Shown piece by piece: positions 1 to 4,634 of a stretch of 6,202 bases of DNA. Source of the stretch: CAYYWV01 sp964475385 (lineage in GTDB: Bacteria; Pseudomonadota; Alphaproteobacteria; JAAXGF01); NCBI GenBank assembly GCA_964475385.1, contig CAYYWV010000128.1, positions 1-6,202 of the forward strand. Direction: 5' to 3'. The translations under genes and the position numbers were made by a program. Numbering within the stretch: the stretch's first letter is position 1; each line of letters begins with the position of its first letter. The notes below the pieces were generated by a model. It did no database searches. It was not told the origin of the DNA and worked only from the letters and a program-made list of their open reading frames with translations.

Positions 1-46
1 TCGTTCAAAGGCGAAATGGCATGAGAAGCTGTATGCGGCGCCCGCT

Positions 47-748
47 TCAGCCGGAAGCGCGAATCGCGTCGGCCTTCTTCTTGGCTTCGGCGAGCTGGTC
101 CGGGCTCAGCCCCGCTGCGATCAAATCGCGGTTCTGCGCGGCGCCGGGATAACCTTGGTCTGCGAGCACGTCGAACCAAGCATAGGCCGCAACCGGGTCG
201 GGCTCGACGCCTTCGCCCCGGGCGAGCATGACGCCGGCGTTGTAGCGCGCCCGGGCGTTCCCTTTCTCCGCCGCCTTCAGGGTGAGGGTCGCGGCGGCGA
301 CGGCGTTTCGCGTGACGCCTTCGCCCCGGTAGTACATTTCGCCAAGAAGGGCCTGGGCCTCGACATTGCCGGCCCGCGCCGCCTGTTTGAGCCAGGGAAC
401 CGCTTTAGCCGGATCGGCGGCGATGGCGTTGTCGCCGCCTTCTTCCCCGGCGCCGGTGTAGTACAGGAAGCCGAGGTTGAAGGCAGCGAGCGCGTGGCCG
501 TTCTCGGCCGCGCGGCGATACCATTCGGCGGCCTTGCGGTAGTCGCGGACAACGCCCTCGCCGTGGGCGTACATCACGCCGAGCAAATACTGGGCTTGAG
601 CATCGCCGGCGCGGGCAGCGGGCTGGATCTCGGCAAGCGCGCGTCCATAGTCACCGGCAAGAAAAGCCTGCTCTCCCGCCTCGATCGTCGCCTGGGCCCC
701 GGTAGTCAGGCCGGCGACGAAAAGAGCGGCGATCAATGCACGTTTCAT
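47..748 (-). CDS. Exported SEL1-like (TPR-type) repeat protein
   Basis: The predicted protein has 233 residues. Residues 1-20 (MKRALIAALFVAGLTTGAQA) form a typical Sec signal peptide with an A-Q-A cleavage site and no lipobox, so a soluble periplasmic protein is expected. After a TPR-like half repeat (about 27-48) come four SEL1 units at about 49-84, 85-127, 128-163 and 164-199. Each has the A..LG.MY..GEGV.rd...A..W...AA..G pattern. Unit 2 carries an insertion of about 7 residues (GEEGGDNAI region). A charged helix ends the protein. SEL1 solenoids are protein-protein scaffolds; family members act in envelope assembly, signalling and exopolysaccharide export, and the sequence does not say which applies here. 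The start at 748 was chosen because it begins the signal peptide and has a GGGGGAA ribosome binding site 5 bases upstream. The open frame runs back to 877 and contains an ATG at 781 behind AAAAGG, but starting there would bury the signal peptide. The partner is unknown. Confidence 0.88.
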   Translation of the reverse strand: MKRALIAALFVAGLTTGAQATIEAGEQAFLAGDYGRALAEIQPAARAGDAQAQYLLGVMYAHGEGVVRDYRKAAEWYRRAAENGHALAAFNLGFLYYTGAGEEGGDNAIAADPAKAVPWLKQAARAGNVEAQALLGEMYYRGEGVTRNAVAAATLTLKAAEKGNARARYNAGVMLARGEGVEPDPVAAYAWFDVLADQGYPGAAQNRDLIAAGLSPDQLAEAKKKADAIRASG

Positions 749-844
749 CGCTGTTCCCCCGCTGTTGGATTCGACTGCCATTAACCTTTTCCCTGCTCTA
801 AAGCTGGGAATAGGAAGCACGATTTTCAAATGGCCAGCAGCCGA

Positions 845-883
845 ATTTGAGCGCTGTTCCGCCGCTCGCAGGCGCACTCAAAT
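845..883. repeat. Inverted repeat between the oxidase peptide gene and the SEL1 gene
   Basis: ATTTGAG (845-851) is exactly complementary to CTCAAAT (877-883). About four further pairs are possible inside after a two-base bulge. The dyad lies in the 187-base spacer downstream of the small oxidase gene and upstream of the SEL1 gene. It could be a weak terminator, although there is no T-run on the minus strand, or an operator for the SEL1 gene. I found no convincing -35/-10 pair for the SEL1 gene in this spacer. Confidence 0.35.
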
Positions 884-935
884 GTCCGGGTCGCTCGGGT
901 CCGGTCGGAGGCCGTCGGCAGGCGCTGAAAGGTGG

Positions 936-1055
936 CTATAGAAGCGTGATCGCCATGATGATCAGAACTGCGACGACAAAAGTGGCCGCGCCCGCCATGA
1001 ACCGCGTGAACCCGCGCCACGTCCGGACGTGCTGCTGGAATTCGTAATCCTCCAT
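936..1055 (-). CDS. Small aa3-type cytochrome c oxidase subunit IV
   Basis: This 39-residue peptide starts MEDYEFQQHVRTWRGFTRFM and continues with a single hydrophobic membrane helix (about residues 20-39) that runs to the C-terminus, ending in LLIMAI-like residues and a TAG stop. The layout is a short acidic N-terminus, an H..TW.GFTRF motif and one transmembrane span. This matches the very short bacterial aa3-type cytochrome c oxidase subunit IV family (COX4_pro_2, PF07835), which is usually about 40-50 residues and typical of alphaproteobacteria. In Paracoccus the equivalent chain lies at the edge of the oxidase complex and is not catalytic. A GAGGGGG ribosome binding site (complement of 1068-1074) sits 12 bases before the ATG, somewhat far. 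No other in-frame start exists between them. No other oxidase gene is visible in the window, so the gene is isolated from its complex. The assignment rests on motif and length, not on an alignment. Confidence 0.78.
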   Translation of the reverse strand: MEDYEFQQHVRTWRGFTRFMAGAATFVVAVLIIMAITLL

Positions 1056-1344
1056 GGTTTTGCCGTACCCCCTCGTTCGACGCCTCTCATGGATCTGGTC
1101 CGAAGACCCCGATTGCTTCCGCTGCGATGGGCGACTTTATAGCATCGCCCCGCGGGCGAGCGCAAAGTCCTATGCCGTGCGGAACGGCTGGCGTAATATT
1201 CAATGAACCGCTTGGGACATGGCCGGGCGGGCCGGAGGACAAGCGGGGCCGGAGGCCGGGAGCAACACCGAATAGACGCTGAGGATTCGGGGTGATCCCG
1301 CGACGGACGGGCATCGCATATCGGCGAAGTCGGAGGATGGCGCC
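1056..1344. other. Divergent intergenic region between oxidase peptide and bactofilin genes
   Basis: These 289 bases separate two divergently transcribed genes and must carry both control regions. Visible contents are the minus-strand ribosome binding site at 1068-1074, a possible minus-strand promoter at 1136-1165, an AT-rich patch around 1193-1206 (TAATATTCAAT) that might serve the bactofilin but has no good -35 partner, two copies of GGGCCGGAGG (1229-1238 and 1246-1255), and the bactofilin ribosome binding site at 1332-1336. I see no RNA gene or further coding sequence. Confidence 0.6.
1136..1165 (-). promoter_or_regulatory. Possible promoter for the oxidase subunit IV gene
   Basis: On the minus strand, TTGCGC (complement of 1160-1165) is followed after 18 bases by TATAAA (complement of 1136-1141), giving a leader of roughly 75 bases. 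The -10 is good and the -35 matches only the TTG part, which is common in alphaproteobacteria. The spacer contains a perfect 6-bp dyad, TCGCCC/GGGCGA (1145-1159), which could be an operator or just GC-rich chance. Confidence 0.35.
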
Positions 1345-1971
1345 ATGGCGGGCGATAAAACAGGGATCGACACGACCAAGAGCGACGAACAGGGCCGAAG
1401 CCGGGGGCTCGGGCTGACACGGGTGGTGCCTGCGTCGCGCATTCCTCCAGCGCCACGGCCGACCGATGCGGCCCGGACGAGCACGCGACTCACGACCCCG
1501 GCGGGAGAGCGCATCAAGGCGCCTTCCAGAACCGGATCTCCGGCGGCCGGAACCACGGCCGGCGAGCCGCTTCCTTTCGAGCCGCGCCACGAGGACAAGC
1601 GCCTGACCGTAGGCACCGGAATCCTTCTCAAAGGCGAGGTGTCGGCTTGCGAGCGCCTTATCGTTCACGGCCGCATGGAGGCCGAGCTCAGCGACAGCAA
1701 CACCCTTGTGATCGCGGAATCGGGCGAGTTCTGCGGCGATGCCCGGGTCGCCGAGGCCGACATCAGCGGGCATTTCGACGGCACCCTGACGGTCAACGGG
1801 CGGCTCACGATCCGCTCGACCGGCTGCGTGGTCGGCGCCATCCGTTACGGGGAGCTCGAGATCGAGCGCGGCGGCCGGCTTGCCGGCGAGATCCGCTTCG
1901 CGAGCGAGGATACGGCGGAGCCGGTTGAGACGCCCTCTGACGAGGCCGCGGTCGATCGCGCGGAGGTCTAA
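1345..1971 (+). CDS. Bactofilin (polymer-forming cytoskeletal protein)
   Basis: The predicted protein has 208 residues. Residues 1-80 are disordered, rich in Pro, Thr, Arg and Ala. Residues about 85-187 form the bactofilin domain (DUF583, PF04519): regularly spaced short beta strands with Gly turns, such as LTVGTGILLKGEV, ERLIVHGRMEAEL, GHFDGTLTVNGRLTI and GELEIERGGRLAGEI. The acidic tail (188-208) is also disordered. Bactofilins assemble without nucleotide into beta-helical filaments, usually at the membrane, where they position cell-wall enzymes, stalks or chemosensory proteins. The N-terminus has no membrane helix, and I do not see the short hydrophobic membrane-targeting motif found in some family members. 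The ATG has GGAGG at 1332-1336, 8 bases upstream. The adjacent M23 peptidase gene that often accompanies bactofilins is not in the window. The gene stands alone, converging on the kinase gene. The family is certain; the cellular role is unknown. Confidence 0.9.
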   Translation: MAGDKTGIDTTKSDEQGRSRGLGLTRVVPASRIPPAPRPTDAARTSTRLTTPAGERIKAPSRTGSPAAGTTAGEPLPFEPRHEDKRLTVGTGILLKGEVSACERLIVHGRMEAELSDSNTLVIAESGEFCGDARVAEADISGHFDGTLTVNGRLTIRSTGCVVGAIRYGELEIERGGRLAGEIRFASEDTAEPVETPSDEAAVDRAEV

Positions 1972-1997
1972 TCGCCTCGATCTCCCCGCGTTCATCC

Positions 1998-3986
1998 TTA
2001 CCCCGCTTTAGAGCCGCGGGCCGCGTTGCATTGTGCGTCTGCGCAGCGTTCGAGCGGAAGGAACACCGTGACCCGCGTGCCCAGGCCGGGCGCGCTGTTG
2101 AGAACCATGCGCCCTTGGTGCAGCTCGACCAGCGACTTGGTCAGCGACAGGCCGAGCCCGGTTCCTTCGTGGCTTCTGCTGAAAGCGGATTCGACTTGGC
2201 CGAAGGGCGTGAGAACGTGCTCGATGTCCGCGGCGGCGATTCCGATTCCGGTATCGACAACGGCGATGTAAGGCGCTCCCGAGGGCGACAGCCCGACCTC
2301 GACCGCCACGCGCCCTCCGGGAGGCGTGAACTTGACGGCGTTCGACAGGAGGTTGACGAGGATCTGCTTCATCTTGCGCCGATCGGCGCGAACCGCCGGC
2401 AGCGCATCCGCGATCCGGGTGGTAAGCGCGACCTCGCCGTTCTCGGCCCGGCCTTCGACGAGGCGGAGGCTTTCCTCGACGACTTCGCGCAGGTGGATCT
2501 CTTCTTCGCACAGCTCGAGCTGCCCCGCCTCGGCCTTGGCTACGTCGAGGATGTCGTTGATGATGGCGAGCAGATGGCGCCCCGAATCGAGGATGTCCTT
2601 GGCGTAGCTCTCGTAACGCGGCGAGCCGAGGGGACCGTAGAGCGCGCTGGTCATGACCTCGGAGAAGCCGATGATCGCGTTCAAGGGCGTGCGCAGCTCG
2701 TGGCTCATGTTGGCGAAGAACTCGGTCTTGGCCCGGTTGGCGGCCTCCGCCGCCTCCTTGGCCCGCCTTAGCGTGTCTTCGACCCGGCGGCGCTCGGTCG
2801 CGTCGCGGCCGATCACGAGCATCACCGGACGCCCGCCGAGGGCGATGATCGATGCCGAGAGGTCGACCGGCACCAGGCGTCCGTCCTTGGTCTTGCAGTG
2901 CAGACTGTCGGTCCGTCCGCGTCCCTTGGCCAAAACCTCGGCCGCGAAGTCGCGAAGCGCGCCCATCTCGTCCGGGTGGATCGAATCGACCGCGACTCCG
3001 CGGATTTCGTCGCGCGCATAGCCGAGCATCCGGCACGCTTCGGCATTGGCGTCGACGATCCGGTTGCCGTCCATATCGACGAGCAGGATGGCGTCGCTCG
3101 TCCCCTCGAAGATGTTGCGGAAGCGCTCCTCGCTGCGGCGGATCTTGAGGAAGGCCTCTTCCTTCTTTCGGACCGTCTCCTCGAGCTCCCGCGTCCGTTC
3201 TTTGACTCGGTTTTCGAGCGAGCGATTGAGCTCGGCCAGCATGATCCGTCGCCTCTCGCTTTCGGTGAAGCTGTTGGCGACCTGGCGAAACATCGCGTTG
3301 AGGTCGGCGATCACGCCGCCCATCTCGTCGGGCGGCCCCGGCGGCAACGTGAAGCGGTCGGCCTCCGCCGGCGACCGGGCCGCGGCGGCCAGACGCTCGC
3401 GAATGAGCAGCACCGGCGCAAGCACCCTGTGCCCCAGGATGATCATGGTCGTCGCCGACACGAACACCGAGATCAAAAGGACGATGCCGGCGATGCGTAA
3501 GAGGAAGGCGCTGAGGTCTCTGGCCACGGAGGTGGCGTCGAGACGGGCGGCGATCGTGTAAGGAAGGCCGGTTTCCGCCGGCGTCCAAAGAAGGTCGTAG
3601 CGGGCGCCGTCGTCGCTGCGCACCGCGGTCAGGGGAGCGCCGTCCGGACGAGGGGCGAGACGGGGCGGCTCTCCGAACCGGGCGAGAAGGCCGCCGTCGG
3701 CGTCATAGAGCGCTGCTCCGCGCACGGGTGTGGCGTCGCGGAACACCGGCCTCAGGCGAGCGAACCGGCCAAGATCGGCCGGGTGCGCGCGAAGAGTGGC
3801 GACGAGCGCGTTTCGGGCTGCGAAGGCGAGCCGGTCGAGGCGGTCGCCCTCATAGCGCAGATAGGACGGAACCAGGATAGCGCCTTCGACGACGACGATC
3901 GCCGCGAAGACGACGAGCCCCATCCGCCAGGAGAGCCGCGAGCGCGCGAGCCGCAAGTGATACGAAGGGTCGAGCAGCTTGAGCAC
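1998..3986 (-). CDS. Membrane sensor histidine kinase with HAMP and PAS domains (PleC/DivJ-like core)
   Basis: This 662-residue protein should autophosphorylate on His and pass phosphate to a response regulator. The order is: short cytoplasmic N-terminus; membrane helix about 22-43; extracytoplasmic sensor of about 120 residues (44-163) with a PAS/Cache-like stretch (LYDADGGLLARFGEP); second helix about 164-186; HAMP about 187-240 with a PDEMGG motif; coiled coil about 240-285; PAS/PAC about 283-400; HisKA with the phosphoacceptor His429 in FFANMSHELRTPLNAIIGFSEVM-type sequence; then HATPase with N box (N545, N549), G1 DTGIGI (578-583), F box (PFGQVES, F595) and G2 GTGLG (608-612). All catalytic boxes are intact. 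There is no receiver domain, so it is not a hybrid kinase. The dimerisation domain resembles PleC/DivJ-type alphaproteobacterial kinases. The start is a GTG at 3986: an in-frame TAA lies 15 bases upstream, and AGGTG sits 5 bases before the GTG. No response regulator gene is nearby, so the partner and signal are unknown. Confidence 0.93.
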   Translation of the reverse strand: MLKLLDPSYHLRLARSRLSWRMGLVVFAAIVVVEGAILVPSYLRYEGDRLDRLAFAARNALVATLRAHPADLGRFARLRPVFRDATPVRGAALYDADGGLLARFGEPPRLAPRPDGAPLTAVRSDDGARYDLLWTPAETGLPYTIAARLDATSVARDLSAFLLRIAGIVLLISVFVSATTMIILGHRVLAPVLLIRERLAAAARSPAEADRFTLPPGPPDEMGGVIADLNAMFRQVANSFTESERRRIMLAELNRSLENRVKERTRELEETVRKKEEAFLKIRRSEERFRNIFEGTSDAILLVDMDGNRIVDANAEACRMLGYARDEIRGVAVDSIHPDEMGALRDFAAEVLAKGRGRTDSLHCKTKDGRLVPVDLSASIIALGGRPVMLVIGRDATERRRVEDTLRRAKEAAEAANRAKTEFFANMSHELRTPLNAIIGFSEVMTSALYGPLGSPRYESYAKDILDSGRHLLAIINDILDVAKAEAGQLELCEEEIHLREVVEESLRLVEGRAENGEVALTTRIADALPAVRADRRKMKQILVNLLSNAVKFTPPGGRVAVEVGLSPSGAPYIAVVDTGIGIAAADIEHVLTPFGQVESAFSRSHEGTGLGLSLTKSLVELHQGRMVLNSAPGLGTRVTVFLPLERCADAQCNAARGSKAG

Positions 3987-3998
3987 AGGCGCACCTGT

Positions 3999-4018
3999 CC
4001 GTTAAGCCCCGTTAAGCC
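3999..4018 (-). promoter_or_regulatory. Perfect 10-bp tandem repeat with two TTAAC half-sites (CtrA-like)
   Basis: On the minus strand GGCTTAACGG occurs twice head to tail, ending 12 bases before the kinase GTG codon. It gives TTAA, six bases, TTAAC. The CtrA consensus of alphaproteobacteria is TTAA, seven bases, TTAAC, so the half-sites are right and the spacing is one base short. The exact duplication, placed directly in front of the kinase gene in a region otherwise poor in TTAA, suggests a regulator site. Whether CtrA itself binds is an inference. Confidence 0.45.
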
Positions 4019-4344
4019 GGGGGCGAAGGGGTCATCGCCAGTTCTGAAGAGTTATTGTTAAAGGATGACTTCCCCTGTTCGCCGGGGTCTTCAAACGTGT
4101 TCACATCGGCGTGACCCGGGCGCTGCCGAACGCCCGATATCGCCTTGGCGGCGACGGCGCGCCTTCATGCGCGATTCGCGCCGGGCCGCTTCTTTCGCTG
4201 ATGGTCGGTTTCTCCTTACCGACCGGCCGGGATGGCCGCGCGCTCGGCGAGGAGCGCCTCCGCCCGCGCCCTGGCAAGGTCTTGAGGATCGTCGTTATTA
4301 CGCCCGTTCGCCTATGAGGAGACCCGGGCCTCGCCCTTCGACAG
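4019..4344. other. Gene-poor region upstream of the kinase
   Basis: About 326 bases hold no gene I can support on either strand. Contents are an AT-rich patch at about 4040-4066 (GTTATTGTTAAAGG) that stands out from the GC-rich surroundings and may be part of a promoter, a dyad TCAC-N6-GTGA at 4101-4114, and a hairpin at 4203-4224. Open frames crossing it are Arg/Pro-rich, resemble no family I know, and on the plus strand run on into the antisense of the RAM-domain gene. It could hold the kinase promoter, a small RNA or a decayed gene. Confidence 0.5.
4203..4224. repeat. Perfect 7-bp hairpin with an SD/anti-SD loop
   Basis: GGTCGGT (4203-4209) and ACCGACC (4218-4224) are fully complementary around an eight-base loop. 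Read on the minus strand the loop is AAGGAGAA, a Shine-Dalgarno sequence. Read on the plus strand it is TTCTCCTT, an anti-Shine-Dalgarno sequence of the kind some alphaproteobacterial small RNAs display in loops. No reading frame with a normal start codon follows it at ribosome-binding distance on the minus strand, where an ATC lies 9 bases after AAGGAG. No T-run follows on either strand, so it is not a classic terminator. Confidence 0.45.
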
Positions 4345-4364
4345 GCCCCCGCTTTCGCGGGGGC
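4345..4364 (-). terminator. Strong GC hairpin after the RAM-domain gene
   Basis: GCCCCCGC (4345-4352) and GCGGGGGC (4357-4364) form a perfect 8-bp stem. On the minus strand the loop is GAAA, a stable GNRA tetraloop. The hairpin begins 12 bases beyond the stop codon of the RAM-domain gene, the position expected for the end of the helicase operon. No U-tract follows, so it may act as a 3' stabilising structure or assist Rho rather than terminate alone. Next to it is TCGCCCTTCGACAGGC (4331-4346), which resembles a short dispersed repeat that I recall from alphaproteobacterial intergenic regions. Confidence 0.55.
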
Positions 4365-4376
4365 GCGCTCTCCGGC

Positions 4377-4619
4377 TCAGGAAAAGGCCTTGAAGGCGAT
4401 GATCGTGAAGCTGTCCTTGACGCCGTCGAGGGTCTGAATCCGCTCGGTCACGAAGTGGCCGATGTCGGTGCCGTCGTCGAGGTAGCACTTCATGAGAAGG
4501 TCGTACTGGCCGGAGATCGAATGGACTTCGGAGACCTGCTCGATCTCTTGGACCGCCGCGTCGGCGACCCGATAGGCCTGGCCGAGTTCGCATTTCACCA
4601 TGACGAAAATGGTCTGCAT
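4377..4619 (-). CDS. Stand-alone Lrp/AsnC ligand-binding (RAM) domain protein
   Basis: The protein has 80 residues and consists of just the C-terminal effector domain of Lrp/AsnC regulators (AsnC_trans_reg, PF01037). The usual beta-alpha-beta-beta-alpha-beta order is visible: MQTIFVMVKCELG (strand), RVADAAVQEIEQV (helix), VSEVHSISGQYDLLMKCYLD (two strands with the family's G.YDLL motif), IGHFVTERIQTLDGV (helix) and SFTIIAFKAF (strand). There is no helix-turn-helix and no room for one. Stand-alone RAM proteins form dimers to decamers and bind amino acids or related small molecules at subunit interfaces; some may mix with full-length Lrp proteins. The gene starts 14 bases after the helicase gene and has a strong GGAGGAG site 8 bases before the ATG, so it is probably cotranscribed and well translated. 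The family is clear. The ligand and any link to the helicase are unknown. Confidence 0.92.
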   Translation of the reverse strand: MQTIFVMVKCELGQAYRVADAAVQEIEQVSEVHSISGQYDLLMKCYLDDGTDIGHFVTERIQTLDGVKDSFTIIAFKAFS

Positions 4620-4627
4620 GGCGGCGT

Positions 4628-4634
4628 CTCCTCC
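4628..4634 (-). promoter_or_regulatory. Ribosome binding site of the RAM-domain gene, touching the helicase stop codon
   Basis: GGAGGAG (complement of 4628-4634) lies 8 bases upstream of the RAM-domain ATG. Its first G is also the last base of the helicase TAG stop codon (complement of 4634-4636). Ribosomes ending on the helicase message therefore stop directly over this site, an arrangement that favours translational coupling. Confidence 0.8.

Noticed and set aside
47..781. Earlier ATG (781) as the SEL1 protein start
   Set aside because: It has an AAAAGG sequence three bases upstream, but it would place 11 residues before an otherwise ideal signal peptide. The ATG at 748 has its own ribosome binding site.
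155..784. Plus-strand open frame of 209 codons
   Set aside because: It is the antisense of the SEL1 gene, whose repeats and signal peptide are clear. The plus-strand translation has no family features and is a product of high GC content.
1229..1255. Two copies of GGGCCGGAGG in the bactofilin leader
   Set aside because: Short purine/GC repeats of this kind arise easily in such DNA. They are too far from the start codon to act as ribosome binding sites.
1087..1995. Minus-strand open frame of 302 codons
   Set aside because: It is the antisense of the bactofilin gene. Its translation is Arg-rich and lacks any domain, while the plus strand encodes a clear bactofilin.
4101..4114. TCAC-N6-GTGA dyad resembling a CRP/FNR-type site
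   Set aside because: The half-sites are in the reverse order of the CRP pattern (TGTGA-N6-TCACA) and do not match FNR. The match is too short to mean much.
4216..4311. Minus-strand stretch of 31 codons reading DDPQDLARARAEALLAERAA, ending in TAA
   Set aside because: It looks protein-like, but it follows directly after an in-frame stop and has no ATG, GTG or TTG start. It could be a decayed gene fragment, but chance in Ala-rich GC sequence is enough.
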